Part shown: in pieces, positions 36,656-46,291 of the stretch
How the letters are laid out: every line of letters starts with the position of its first letter
Position numbering within the stretch: the first letter of the stretch is position 1
Assembly (NCBI RefSeq): GCF_008808095.1
Contig: NZ_CP023396.1
Coordinates: forward strand, 2,356,001-2,420,000
Length of the DNA: 64,000 bases
DNA from: Pseudoalteromonas ruthenica
GTDB taxonomy: Bacteria > Pseudomonadota > Gammaproteobacteria > Enterobacterales > Alteromonadaceae
Direction: 5' to 3'
Translations under genes and position numbers: made by a program
The notes under the pieces: generated by a model
The model's input: the letters and a program-made list of their open reading frames with translations, nothing else
The model's database searches: none
Told to the model about the DNA's origin: nothing

Positions 36656-38059
36656 ATGGCTGAAATTACCTTTTGCGGTGCGGCACAAGAAGTGACCGGC
36701 TCATGTCACTTGGTTTCGTCTCCGGCGCTTGGCGCGGTACTACTAGACTGTGGCCTACACCAAGGAATGAAAGCAAAAACGGAGGCGGTACGTGAGCAAT
36801 TTCCTTTCAATCCCTATTCCCTGGATGCAGTTATTTTATCTCATGCCCACTTAGATCATTGTGGACGTTTGCCGTTATTGGTTCATGATGGTTTTAACGG
36901 TGATATCTATTGCACTGAGGCAACCGCACAGTTGCTGCCAATTATGTTGTTTGATGCACTTAGCCTGTATGAGAACGACTTAATGCGCGAGAATCGTAAG
37001 CTCAAACGAAAAGGTCAGTGTGAATTGACGCCACAACACACTAAAGCCGATGTCCTGCATGTGCTCGCTCTATTAAAACCCACGGCCTATCAACAGCAGA
37101 GAAAATTAGCCGACAACGCCTCTGTGTGTTTCTACGACGCAGGCCACATACTCGGCTCAGCGGTTGTAGAATTGAAATTTGATGAGCATAGCCGTCAAAA
37201 AACTTTAATTTTTTCTGGAGATCTAGGCAATAAAGATACCTTGTTGATGAAGGATCCCACATGCTTGACGCGGGCCGACTTAGTGGTCATGGAAGGCACC
37301 TATGGCGACCGTGAACACCGCACTCAAGGCGATACCTTAGCTCAGTTTAAAGATATTTTGCACCGCGCATACACTAAAGGCGGTAATGTCATGATCCCAG
37401 CCTTTGCCGTAGGACGAACACAAGAGCTATTACTTTATTTAGGTAAGTTACAGCTCGCTGGGGAGCTTGACGATTGGCACATATTCTTAGACAGCCCAAT
37501 GGCCATAGAGGTCACTCAGATTTATGACCAATGGTTGCCAACCTTGGATTGTGAGGGCGTAAAAGCGCTATGTACCGGCGAACAAACCCTACTCAAGCAC
37601 TTCCTCAGCACGCTGCACCTTATGGTGTCGCCAGAAGAGTCGATGTCAATCAACAAGATCACCAATGGCGCACTGATCATCGCTGGCAGCGGTATGTGCA
37701 CGGGTGGGCGCATCACTCACCACTTTAAGCACCGTATCTGGGAGAGTCGCAACACCCTTATTTTTGTCGGCTATCAGGCCCAAGGCACCTTGGGGCGTAG
37801 GCTGGTTGAAGGGGCAGAACATATCAGGATGTTCGGTGAACAATTCGCTGTCAAAGCCAATGTTGAAACCTTAGGTGGGTTTTCCGCGCATGCAGGGCAA
37901 CAGGAATTGAGTGATTGGATTGGACATTTTCAGCTGCCATTACAACTCGCATTAGTGCATGGTGAGCCCGGTGCCTTAGCCACACTTAAAGAAAAATTGC
38001 GCTGCGATCATGGGATAGAGGCAGAGATACCTGTGTATGGGCAAACCATCAAGTTCTGA
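36656..38059 (+). CDS. Beta-CASP metallo-beta-lactamase-fold ribonuclease
   Basis: A 467-residue RNA-processing nuclease of the metallo-beta-lactamase/beta-CASP family (related to CPSF-73/Ysh1 and bacterial RNase J). Motif 2 is SHAHLDHCGRLP near residue 60, DAGHILGSA is motif 3, FSGDLG motif 4, then the beta-CASP cap with FAVGRTQELLLYL, SGMCTGGRITHHF, and the C-terminal GGFSAHAGQQEL and ALVHGEP. The ligand set looks complete. A GAGGGGGGA precedes the ATG. Its end lies about 125 bp from the rnpB terminator, on the opposite strand. The substrate is unknown. Confidence 0.88.
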   Translation: MAEITFCGAAQEVTGSCHLVSSPALGAVLLDCGLHQGMKAKTEAVREQFPFNPYSLDAVILSHAHLDHCGRLPLLVHDGFNGDIYCTEATAQLLPIMLFDALSLYENDLMRENRKLKRKGQCELTPQHTKADVLHVLALLKPTAYQQQRKLADNASVCFYDAGHILGSAVVELKFDEHSRQKTLIFSGDLGNKDTLLMKDPTCLTRADLVVMEGTYGDREHRTQGDTLAQFKDILHRAYTKGGNVMIPAFAVGRTQELLLYLGKLQLAGELDDWHIFLDSPMAIEVTQIYDQWLPTLDCEGVKALCTGEQTLLKHFLSTLHLMVSPEESMSINKITNGALIIAGSGMCTGGRITHHFKHRIWESRNTLIFVGYQAQGTLGRRLVEGAEHIRMFGEQFAVKANVETLGGFSAHAGQQELSDWIGHFQLPLQLALVHGEPGALATLKEKLRCDHGIEAEIPVYGQTIKF

Positions 38060-38183
38060 TGCAATCGGCAGCTTCAGGTAAAGCACTATCAGTTAGTTGC
38101 TAATAAAGAACCCTGCGCGCCACAAGGTGTACCTCTGTCCGCCAACATGGCTGAAAGAGTTAAATATTACTAAGGAAAGGTTC

Positions 38184-38209
38184 CAAAAACCGCTTGATGA
38201 TTCAAGCGG
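38184..38209 (-). terminator. Intrinsic terminator of rnpB
   Basis: CCGCTTGA and TCAAGCGG enclose a four-base loop; on the minus strand the stem is followed by five Ts. It lies about 14 bases beyond the mature 3' end of RNase P RNA. Confidence 0.88.
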
Positions 38210-38222
38210 GCATGGAATTATT

Positions 38223-38590
<368 letters not shown>

Positions 38591-38597
38591 GGGCGCC

Positions 38598-38603
38598 ATT
38601 ATA
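38598..38603 (-). promoter_or_regulatory. -10 element of the rnpB promoter
   Basis: A perfect TATAAT on the minus strand is followed by GGCGCCCC, a GC-rich discriminator, just before the RNA start. This is the pattern of stable-RNA promoters under growth-rate/ppGpp control. No good -35 hexamer is visible at 16-18 bp. Confidence 0.7.
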
Positions 38604-38630
38604 CGCATGCCAAGTGATTTGCCCAGCACT

Positions 38631-39497
38631 TTATTGTTTTTGCGCTATCACGGCCTTATACAGTGCATTTTTCTTTTGTCCGAGATAGTCAGCAGCCACA
38701 CCGCAAGCTTGCTTCAGTGGCATGTGCTCTTCCAGTAAGGCAATCAAACGCAGTGCTTCTTCACTTACGGCACTGGCCTTATTCGGTTTCCCTGGCAGCA
38801 TCAACACGATTTCACCCTTTTGTCGCGCGGGGTCCTGCTGTAAAAACTGTTGTAACTCAGTGACCGTACCACTGAAGAAGGTCTCGAAGCTTTTCGTTAA
38901 CTCTTTAGCAAGCACGACTTGAGCTTGCTCTCCTAGCGCGGCACTTAAATCCTCTAAGCTCGCCATAATACGGTGTGTACTTTCGTAAATAATGCTGGTC
39001 ATGCCTGAGTTATACGCGTCACTGAAAAAACTTTGTCTGGCTTTGGATTTTGCTGGAGCAAAACCAATAAATTGGAATTGGTCGGTGGGTAATCCGGAGC
39101 AACTCAGCGCCGCAATAGCTGCGCATGCGCCGGGAATTGGGGTTACTTGAGCCCCTTGTTCACGGCATAAACTCACTAAGGCATAACCAGGATCGCTTAT
39201 CAGTGGTGTTCCGGCGTCGCTCACCAGCGCTACGTTTTGCCCTTGCTGTAGCCAAGTGAGTACCTGCTGTGCCTTTTGCTTTTCGTTATGATCATGCAAG
39301 GCAAAGGTACGCTTACTGAGTCCCAGGTGCGACAGCAGCTTGGCAGTGTGGCGCGTGTCTTCAGCAGCGATTAAGTCGACGTCACTTAGGGTTTTGATAG
39401 CACGCTGGCTGATGTCATCCAAGTTACCAATGGGTGTGGCAACAATAAACAAGGTACCTTGGTCTTGGGGGTCGGTTGAAATATCCGCATTGGACAT
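38631..39497 (-). CDS. rsmI: 16S rRNA (cytidine(1402)-2'-O)-methyltransferase RsmI
   Basis: Methylates the ribose of C1402, the same nucleotide whose base is methylated by RsmH of this window. The tetrapyrrole-methylase fold shows TLFIVATPIGNLDDISQRA near the N-terminus, AAEDTRHTAKLL, LVSDAGTPLISDPGY and TPIPGACAAIAALSCSGLP. The ATG at 39497 has AGGAGAG six bases upstream; an ATG at 39512 lacks one. That gives 288 aa. It is divergent from lpoA. Confidence 0.95.
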   Translation of the reverse strand: MSNADISTDPQDQGTLFIVATPIGNLDDISQRAIKTLSDVDLIAAEDTRHTAKLLSHLGLSKRTFALHDHNEKQKAQQVLTWLQQGQNVALVSDAGTPLISDPGYALVSLCREQGAQVTPIPGACAAIAALSCSGLPTDQFQFIGFAPAKSKARQSFFSDAYNSGMTSIIYESTHRIMASLEDLSAALGEQAQVVLAKELTKSFETFFSGTVTELQQFLQQDPARQKGEIVLMLPGKPNKASAVSEEALRLIALLEEHMPLKQACGVAADYLGQKKNALYKAVIAQKQ

Positions 39498-39563
39498 TGA
39501 GCTCTCCTGCATCAGTCAGTAAGATAAGCGAATCACACTAAGGCCAATTGGAATACAAAGACT

Positions 39564-41477
39564 GTGCGACTCAAATCGATTGCTTTTATGCTGTTATTGT
39601 CAGGCTTATCGGCCTGCAGCACAACACAAAAGCCACAAGAAAGTGAAAATCTTACAACTAACGTGAGTGAGCCTGAGCCGATTCAGACACTCAGTGCACA
39701 GCAGTTATACCAACAAGCTCAAAATAGCGAAGGCGCCACTCGCGTACAGTTACTTAACCGCACTCAAAATCAGGCTATTAATGAGCAAAATTGGTCGCTA
39801 CTATTGCAAGCCAGCGACACCCTGTTACGCAGCCACCCTGAGCAACAAATTCAAGCGGTGTTATTAAAGTCTTACGCGCAAGCGCAAATGGGCGAACCAC
39901 AACGTGCTTTGCAAACCTCACGCTCAGTGCAATCGCAATTGCAAACGCCAGAGCATTTCTACTGGCATCAGTTAGTGCAAGGCACCGCCTACGTGCGAAT
40001 GCAAATGCCACAACAAAGCGCACCATTTTTATTACGTGCTTCAGAAACCGCAAACCGCTATCAAATAGAAGCATCACAGTTAAACCCCATTTTGTGGCGG
40101 TCTTTACAATCTTTGAGCCCGCAACAGCTAACAAAGTATGACTCCGGCTCAGCTATCGCTAAAGGCTGGGTACAACTTGCTAAAATAAAACAACTTTATT
40201 TGGGCTCTCCAGTTGAGTTACATCAAGCTTCCAATAACTGGCAACGCCGCTATCCAGGACACCCCGCGAGCTTTGCCCTAGACGAAAAAGTGGCTGAGCT
40301 GATGAAAGTTGAGCCCTATAACGCCACTAAATTAGCTGTTATTTTACCTTTAAGTGGCGCTAATAAGGGCCTGGGTGAAGCCGTGAAGTCAGGTGTATTG
40401 GCGGCCCTAGATAACTATCAATTCGAAGACATTTATTTCATTGATGCAAATTTAGAAAATCAGCAACTAACGCAGCAGCTCAATGACAAGCAAATCGATT
40501 TCGCCGTAGGGCCATTACTGAAAAGCAACATTAACCGCTTTGAACAGCACAACCTGCTAGAGGGAATACCCAGCATATACCTGAACCGCAGCGACATCGA
40601 ACGCCAGTCTTTACAGCATTATTATTTTGCTCTGGCCCCGGAGCACGAATTAGATCAGGCCTTAGCACACTTTATGGCTAAAGGCTTTGAAAAGCCGCTG
40701 ATCTTGGCCCCAAATGAGCGCTCAGGACAAAGATTGAGTGAGCACTTTAGCAGTCAGTGGCAACGTTATAATGAGCAGCCACCACTTGTGGGGTTATTCG
40801 ATGACAATAAAGAGATGGAAAAAGTCATCACTGAGTTACTTGAAGTCGACGATAGCGAAGCACGCATAGACGCCATCGAGGGCATTTTTAAGCGCAACGT
40901 AAAGAGTGAAACCCGTTCTCGTCGCGACATAGATGTGGTTTATCTACTCGCTAATGCCACGCAAACTCGGCTATTAAAACCCTATCTTGATGTTAACGTG
41001 AGCACCTTCGTTGAGCGCATTCCCCTGTATGCAAGCTCCAAAAGCCACAGCACGCGCATTGATAGCACCGATAAACGTGACTTAAATGGCTTATACTTCA
41101 CTGAGTTACCGTGGATGCTACCGACAAAGGGGTTAGCTAACCTGAATACTCGGCAGCTCAGAGAACGCTTTGATAGCCTCTGGCCTGACGTTGCCGACAT
41201 TGAGCAGCGTCTATTTGCCATGGGCTATGATGCGATTTCACTGATCCCGCAATTGCGACAGCTCAGTATGCTGCCAGGAAAAAGCCAAACCGGTCTTACT
41301 GGAGAGCTAAGTGTAATAAGTAACGGCGAGATTGTTCGCCATTTAGCGTGGGCACGCTATCAGTCAAGAAGCATTAACAAAGTGAGTCTTGAGCACCTCG
41401 ATCCCACACCGCTTTTCATGAAGAAGCAATTTGAGGAATCGAGTAATGTCATGGCTCCCGAAAGCGTGGCGCAATAG
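39564..41477 (+). CDS. lpoA: Penicillin-binding protein activator LpoA
   Basis: Outer-membrane lipoprotein that reaches through the periplasm to stimulate PBP1A, which is encoded by mrcA in this window. The signal ends LSAC with lipidation at Cys18; a TPR-like helical N-terminal region (about 45-235) precedes a C-terminal domain with a periplasmic-binding-protein fold, starting KLAVILPLSGANKGLGEAVK and including YFTELPWMLP. At 637 aa it fits the LppC/LpoA family. It heads the operon lpoA-yraN-diaA-dolP and overlaps yraN by 32 nt. Confidence 0.93.
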   Translation: MRLKSIAFMLLLSGLSACSTTQKPQESENLTTNVSEPEPIQTLSAQQLYQQAQNSEGATRVQLLNRTQNQAINEQNWSLLLQASDTLLRSHPEQQIQAVLLKSYAQAQMGEPQRALQTSRSVQSQLQTPEHFYWHQLVQGTAYVRMQMPQQSAPFLLRASETANRYQIEASQLNPILWRSLQSLSPQQLTKYDSGSAIAKGWVQLAKIKQLYLGSPVELHQASNNWQRRYPGHPASFALDEKVAELMKVEPYNATKLAVILPLSGANKGLGEAVKSGVLAALDNYQFEDIYFIDANLENQQLTQQLNDKQIDFAVGPLLKSNINRFEQHNLLEGIPSIYLNRSDIERQSLQHYYFALAPEHELDQALAHFMAKGFEKPLILAPNERSGQRLSEHFSSQWQRYNEQPPLVGLFDDNKEMEKVITELLEVDDSEARIDAIEGIFKRNVKSETRSRRDIDVVYLLANATQTRLLKPYLDVNVSTFVERIPLYASSKSHSTRIDSTDKRDLNGLYFTELPWMLPTKGLANLNTRQLRERFDSLWPDVADIEQRLFAMGYDAISLIPQLRQLSMLPGKSQTGLTGELSVISNGEIVRHLAWARYQSRSINKVSLEHLDPTPLFMKKQFEESSNVMAPESVAQ

Positions 41478-41817
41478 CCGAGAAAAAGGCCAGCACTTTG
41501 AGTTGCAGGCACAGAAATACCTAACTCAGCAAGGGCTGACGCCAGTGGCGCGCAATTACCATTGTCGCTATGGCGAACTGGACCTGATAATGAAAGAAGG
41601 TCAGGTGTGGGTATTTGTTGAAGTAAAGTTTCGTCGCCACAGTAGTTATGGCGGGGCTCTGCATGCGCTTAGCCACACCAAGCAACAGCGACTACAAAGA
41701 ACCATTGCACACTATGTGCAACAAAAGGGCTTAGCAGGCTGCGTATTGCGTGCTGATTTTGTCGCAATACAAGGTGAGAAAGAGCCAGAGTTTCACTGGA
41801 TAAAGAACGTATTATAA
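41446..41817 (+). CDS. yraN: YraN/UPF0102 nuclease-fold protein
   Basis: A 123-residue protein of the UPF0102 family with a restriction-endonuclease-like fold. KGQHFELQAQKYLTQQGL, then ARNYHCRYGELDLIMKEG and WVFVEVKFRRHSSYGG give the E...D...ExK pattern. I start at ATG 41446 because the family begins shortly before KGQxxE; the TTG at 41431 is a weaker option. The start is inside lpoA. Function remains unproven despite the nuclease-like residues. Confidence 0.9.
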   Translation: MSWLPKAWRNSREKGQHFELQAQKYLTQQGLTPVARNYHCRYGELDLIMKEGQVWVFVEVKFRRHSSYGGALHALSHTKQQRLQRTIAHYVQQKGLAGCVLRADFVAIQGEKEPEFHWIKNVL

Positions 41818-42408
41818 ATGCAGGAACAAGTTAAAGCACTTTTTACCGAAAGCATTCAGGCGCAAATTGCCGCAGGGGAAGTTTTACCTAGCGTGCTTGA
41901 AACCGCTTCGTTGAGTATTGCACAGACATTGATTAACGGCCGCAAATTATTATGTTGTGGCGCGGCAAGTTGCCATATGCTCAGCGACCATTTTGCCGCT
42001 CTGTTGGTGAACCATTTTGAGACCGAGCGCCCGTGTTTACCTGCGGTATCACTGTCATCGCATGCACTGAATTTAAGCCCGGCTGGCTCATCACAACCCA
42101 GCCGCGATATCTTTGCTAGGCAGATTAAAGCGCTCGGCGAGCAAGGGGATTTATTACTTGCCATTGCTATTAATGGCAATGAAAAGAATGTCGTCAGCGC
42201 CGTAGAAGCCGCTTTGACTAAAGACATGACCGTTATCGTGTTAGTCGGCGATGATGGCGGCGAGCTGGCGGGACTGCTCAGTGCAAGTGACGTCGAGATT
42301 CGCGTACCAGCTAAGCGTCCAAGCCGTATTTTGGAATCTCATTTGGTCAACATACACTGTTTGACAGAACTTGTTGATATGACCTTATTCCCACAGGAAG
42401 AAAGCTAA
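41818..42408 (+). CDS. diaA: DnaA initiator-associating protein DiaA
   Basis: A SIS-domain protein of 196 residues that in E. coli forms a tetramer binding several DnaA molecules to promote timely initiation at oriC. The SIS core includes GRKLLCCGAASCHMLSDHFA and the second half AIAINGNEKNVVSAVEAAL. GmhA-like sedoheptulose isomerase is the paralogous alternative, but the lpoA-yraN-diaA-dolP context makes DiaA much more likely. It abuts yraN and overlaps dolP by 1 nt. Confidence 0.92.
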   Translation: MQEQVKALFTESIQAQIAAGEVLPSVLETASLSIAQTLINGRKLLCCGAASCHMLSDHFAALLVNHFETERPCLPAVSLSSHALNLSPAGSSQPSRDIFARQIKALGEQGDLLLAIAINGNEKNVVSAVEAALTKDMTVIVLVGDDGGELAGLLSASDVEIRVPAKRPSRILESHLVNIHCLTELVDMTLFPQEES

Positions 42409-42974
42409 TGAATAAGAACCTTATAGCTATTTTAGTTGGTACTGTGCTTTTGCAAGGCTGCGCCGCAGCCGTAGTGGCCGGCACCGCTGGCGCAGTCACA
42501 GCAGCCAACGACCGCCGCACTATAGGCAGTCAAATAGATGACAATAATATTGAAATAAAAACCACCATGGCGATTAAAGAGGCGTTAGGCGAAAATGCCA
42601 ACGCCAACGTGTCTGTCGTCAGCTATAACGGTATTGTATTATTGCTAGGGCAAGTGCCGAGTGAACAGTATAAAACCACTGTACAACACGCAGCAGAGCG
42701 CATCGATGGCACGCGAAAGCTTCATAACCAGTTACGTATTGGCTCTCCTACCAGCATCACCACACAAAGCCACGATACCTGGCTAACATCTAAGGTAAAA
42801 ACCCAATTGTTGGCAGCTGAGGATGTCAGTGGCAACAATATTAAAGTAGTCACGGAAAATGGTGAGGTCTTTTTAATGGGGCTGGTAGCAGACGTGGAAG
42901 CAAACAAAGCGGTCAATATCGCTCGCAATATTTCAGGCGTGGAGCGCGTCGTTAAGGTATTCGAATACATGTAA
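42408..42974 (+). CDS. dolP: Division/outer-membrane stress lipoprotein DolP (YraP)
   Basis: A 188-residue outer-membrane lipoprotein with two BON domains. The signal MNKNLIAILVGTVLLQGC places lipidation at Cys18. BON1 spans about residues 45-112 (VSVVSYNGIVLLLGQVPSEQ) and BON2 about 123-188 (IKVVTENGEVFLMGLVADVE). DolP supports outer-membrane integrity and BAM at the division site. It is last in its operon; a strong terminator follows before the convergent pilQ. Confidence 0.93.
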   Translation: MNKNLIAILVGTVLLQGCAAAVVAGTAGAVTAANDRRTIGSQIDDNNIEIKTTMAIKEALGENANANVSVVSYNGIVLLLGQVPSEQYKTTVQHAAERIDGTRKLHNQLRIGSPTSITTQSHDTWLTSKVKTQLLAAEDVSGNNIKVVTENGEVFLMGLVADVEANKAVNIARNISGVERVVKVFEYM

Positions 42975-43031
42975 AAACGTGAGCACCTATTATCGGGTTA
43001 CTTAACTCGCGTTTTCGTTATCAACGCGCAC

Positions 43032-43063
43032 AAAAAAGCCACTTCGTTTGAAGTGGCTTTTTG
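43032..43063. terminator. Bidirectional terminator between dolP and pilQ
   Basis: GCCACTTC and GAAGTGGC enclose a GTTT loop, flanked by six As and five Ts. It ends the dolP operon on the plus strand and the pilMNOPQ operon on the minus strand. Confidence 0.9.
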
Positions 43064-43078
43064 CTATCTAACTCGTGC

Positions 43079-45136
43079 TTAAATCGAGTCTTCTACCATG
43101 ATCTTCGGAGTAACAAAGATCAGTAGCTCTCGTTTCTCATTACGCTCACTGGTTGAGCGGAATAAGTAACCTAGGTAAGGAATGTCACCCAACAAAGGTA
43201 CTTTACTGGCAGAGTTAATAATTTGCTGCTGGTAAATACCACCAAGCACCACTGTTTGACCATTTTCTACTAACACCTGCGTCTCAATACGTTGTGTATC
43301 GATTGCTGTCGCAGGGCCAGTTGGCGTGTCTACGGTGTCGCCTCGTGTATCCTGGGTAATAGCAAGATCGAGAATCACTTTGTTATCTGGCGTGATATGA
43401 GGCGTCACTTCTAAGCTCAACACCGCTTTTTTGAAGGTTACGGTAGTGGCACCACTTGAGGCGGCCTGAACATAAGGAATTTCCGTACCTTGTTCAATTC
43501 GTGCCTTTTTCTGGTTAGCCGTTGTGATTCGCGGGCTAGCAATGATTTCACCTTTGTTCTCTTGCTCTAGCGCTGTGAGCTCGAGGTCGATCAAGGTACC
43601 GTCTGCTAACTTCGCTACATGCATACCAATGCTTCCCGCAGGGTTAGCGATAGGCAAGTTAACATTTAAACGATCGCCAATACTTGGGCGCTGACCGTTA
43701 GCAATAGCATTGGCACCATCAAGATTACCAGAAATACCGTCACTGTCTTGCTGGTCACTGAAACCCCAACGAATACCTAAGTCTTCTTGAACATTGTCAC
43801 GAACGGTGACCATGCGCGACTCAATCACAACCTGCTTAACTGGCACATCGAGGTTTTCAATCATACGACGCACGTTTTCAATACTCTTCGCCGTATCTTT
43901 GATAAGCAACGTATTGGTACGTTCATCAACAGACACACTGCCACGCTGAGAAATAATGCTGTTTACATCCGTTTTCAGTAGGTCTGCAAAGGTTTGCGCC
44001 TTAGCATAGTTAAGCTGAATATACTCACTGTAAAGCGGCTCCAAGTCTTCAACTTGCTGTTTGGCCTTAAGCTCTTTTGCTTCTCGCGCTGCAAGTTCTT
44101 CGGTCGGTGCAACCATTAAAATGGAACCATCCATACGCTTATCTAAGCCTTTAACTCGCAGCACAATGTCTAACGCTTGGTCCCAAGGTACACCATCTAA
44201 ACGAAGAGTAATGTTACCTGCTACTGAGTCACTAACAACGAGGTTAAAGCCGTTATAGTCAGCGATGATTTGCAATACTGCTCGAATTGAGATGTCCTGG
44301 AAGTTCAAAGACATTGGGCGGCCTTGGTATTCCTTACCATTGCCCAAGAAGCTACGCTTCGACTCATCTTTTTCAACAGTGATAGTAAAGATGTTGTCTA
44401 GCTGCTGATAGTTGTAATCAAAGGCATCTGTGGTATCGATAACGATACGACTGTTGGAACCATCTTTGAAGGTTTCAATCATGCTCACGACAGTACCAAA
44501 GTCCATAACATCGAGTTGATACAACAGATCATCGATAATGTCCGTATTATGGAATTCAACAACAATCTTACCCGCTTGCTCTCTTACGTCGATAGCCGCC
44601 ATATTCTCTTGCAAGAATACCAGCACCCGAGCTTCGCCTTTCTCGCCACGACGAAAATCTAACGCTTGGATACGGTTGATGTAGCTTGTGCCTTCATCTT
44701 CTTCTGCAATTGTTTGTGCAGCATCTTGCGTAGGGTTGTCAGAAACGTGCAAGTAGAACAGGTTTTTATCGATACGGGTTTGATAAATCTTTAAGTGATC
44801 AAGATAAACCGTCACTTTAAAGCCGTCGTTTACGAACTCACTGGTGACTTTTTCAACACCCGCCTTATTGATTAAGACCTCTTCAAGGCTCTGTTCATAA
44901 TCGGCTTCGTCAAAAAACAGTTCAATTCGCGCTGGCTCACTGAATACCTGAATCTGCGGTTCGATGTAGATCTCTTCGTCAAAAACGAACTCGATCTCAG
45001 TTTCACCTTCCAGCAAAGGGTTATAGCGAACGTCGTACAACAGCGGCACTGCGGTCGCAAAACTCGACATAAATAGGGTCGCAAAAGCGAGTACCAAAGA
45101 GTAAATACGATTCATATTGAATCCGTGTTTTTGCAT
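43079..45136 (-). CDS. pilQ: Type IV pilus secretin PilQ
   Basis: Outer-membrane secretin through which type IV pili extend. After a signal peptide (NRIYSLVLAFATLFMSSFATA) come AMIN domains (about 25-220), an STN-like domain (LNFQDISIRAVLQIIADYNG), an N1-type domain, and the C-terminal secretin with RITTANQKKARIEQGTEIPY and VPLLGDIPYLGYLFRS. The frame opens at 45172, inside pilP, but the ATG at 45136 has an AAGG upstream and leads straight to the signal peptide (685 aa). Unlike many relatives, aroK and aroB do not follow it; dolP is convergent. Confidence 0.95.
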   Translation of the reverse strand: MQKHGFNMNRIYSLVLAFATLFMSSFATAVPLLYDVRYNPLLEGETEIEFVFDEEIYIEPQIQVFSEPARIELFFDEADYEQSLEEVLINKAGVEKVTSEFVNDGFKVTVYLDHLKIYQTRIDKNLFYLHVSDNPTQDAAQTIAEEDEGTSYINRIQALDFRRGEKGEARVLVFLQENMAAIDVREQAGKIVVEFHNTDIIDDLLYQLDVMDFGTVVSMIETFKDGSNSRIVIDTTDAFDYNYQQLDNIFTITVEKDESKRSFLGNGKEYQGRPMSLNFQDISIRAVLQIIADYNGFNLVVSDSVAGNITLRLDGVPWDQALDIVLRVKGLDKRMDGSILMVAPTEELAAREAKELKAKQQVEDLEPLYSEYIQLNYAKAQTFADLLKTDVNSIISQRGSVSVDERTNTLLIKDTAKSIENVRRMIENLDVPVKQVVIESRMVTVRDNVQEDLGIRWGFSDQQDSDGISGNLDGANAIANGQRPSIGDRLNVNLPIANPAGSIGMHVAKLADGTLIDLELTALEQENKGEIIASPRITTANQKKARIEQGTEIPYVQAASSGATTVTFKKAVLSLEVTPHITPDNKVILDLAITQDTRGDTVDTPTGPATAIDTQRIETQVLVENGQTVVLGGIYQQQIINSASKVPLLGDIPYLGYLFRSTSERNEKRELLIFVTPKIMVEDSI

Positions 45137-45155
45137 TGTGCTTTTACCTTGATTT

Positions 45156-45692
45156 TTATGAACTGGAATCATCGCCTGCCTCCAACATCTCTAGCTTGGT
45201 CAGGCGTTCTTTCCAACATCCTGCTCCATCAGGGATTAACTCTAATAATTCTATATAGTTACTGCGTACTTGTGTCACTTTACCGTGATACAAGCCAACA
45301 TAGTTGCCGCGTGATACACGGTGCAATGTTGCATCCGACGCTTTCACTAACGCCCACGTTTGCTCACCTGAGCCTAAAGTTCCCTTCATTGATAAGTTAT
45401 CCAACGGATAACGCTCCAGCGGTTCCTTTTTACGCTGTGGATCGGGGTGCAAACAGTTTTGCACTTGTATCAATTTATCTTGAATAACTTCCGGGCGCGG
45501 TGCCACAAACGGGCTACGCAAGCTCGAAGCATCATAAGCAAAGTGTTCAAACTGCGCGACTTCGGGGATAGGCTCAACATTAGGTTGAGTGCTGGCTTTT
45601 ACCCGGTTAATAAATTCGCGTTGTTCGGTTGTATCATCAAAACAACCGCTCAATAACACCGCCACGGTGGTAATTGTGAGGAGTTTTTTCAT
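45156..45692 (-). CDS. pilP: Type IV pilus assembly lipoprotein PilP
   Basis: Inner-membrane lipoprotein of 178 residues (lipidation Cys17 in LLSGC) with a disordered stretch and a C-terminal HR/beta domain containing LDNLSMKGTLGSGEQTWALV and VSRGNYVGLYHGKVTQVRSN. It connects the PilN-PilO platform to PilQ. It overlaps pilO by 1 nt, and its 3' end lies just before pilQ. Confidence 0.94.
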   Translation of the reverse strand: MKKLLTITTVAVLLSGCFDDTTEQREFINRVKASTQPNVEPIPEVAQFEHFAYDASSLRSPFVAPRPEVIQDKLIQVQNCLHPDPQRKKEPLERYPLDNLSMKGTLGSGEQTWALVKASDATLHRVSRGNYVGLYHGKVTQVRSNYIELLELIPDGAGCWKERLTKLEMLEAGDDSSS

Positions 45693-46291
45693 TATTCTGC
45701 CCCCTCATAGCGATAAGTTTTAGCAACCACACTGAATACCAGCTGGTCATCACCCGTCGCTTCAATTTCAAAGTCGTGCAAGCTGATAATACGAGGAAGT
45801 TGAGCCACTTTGCCAACAAACTCGCCAAACTCGTGATAACTTCCCTCTACTTCGATTTTGATCGGAAGCTCGGTGTAGAACTCTTTCTTAATCTCGGGAA
45901 GCCAACCGATTTTTACGAAGGTCAGGCCACTTGTTGTCCCGACATAAGAAAGGTCATCAAGTAACCCTGGGGTTTCGTTCGACGTTGGTAGCTTCTTCAA
46001 CAACTGCGAGAACTTTTCTTCCATCTCCTGCATTTGTTGCTTGTAGATTTCTAATCTACTTGCCACTGCGTACTTAGTACGGTAAGTGCTGCGTAACTCA
46101 GACTCTTTTTGCTGAGCTTGCTCGTAAGAGGTTATTTCGTCAGCAACCAATAGTTTATAGCTGAAAAACAACACCAACGCTGCAGCAATCACACAAACAA
46201 TTGCTTTTACGGCTACCGGCCAATCCCCGATATTATCAAGTTCCAGCTCATTCCAATCGATATCGTTGAGGGATTTAAGATCTATACTCAT
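45692..46291 (-). CDS. pilO: Type IV pilus assembly protein PilO
   Basis: Bitopic inner-membrane protein of 199 residues: cytoplasmic N-terminus, one helix (AVKAIVCVIAAALVLFFSYK, about 27-46), a coiled coil (about 55-100), and a ferredoxin-like periplasmic domain. It dimerises with PilN to align the pilus machine across the periplasm. 4-nt overlap with pilN. Confidence 0.94.
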   Translation of the reverse strand: MSIDLKSLNDIDWNELELDNIGDWPVAVKAIVCVIAAALVLFFSYKLLVADEITSYEQAQQKESELRSTYRTKYAVASRLEIYKQQMQEMEEKFSQLLKKLPTSNETPGLLDDLSYVGTTSGLTFVKIGWLPEIKKEFYTELPIKIEVEGSYHEFGEFVGKVAQLPRIISLHDFEIEATGDDQLVFSVVAKTYRYEGAE

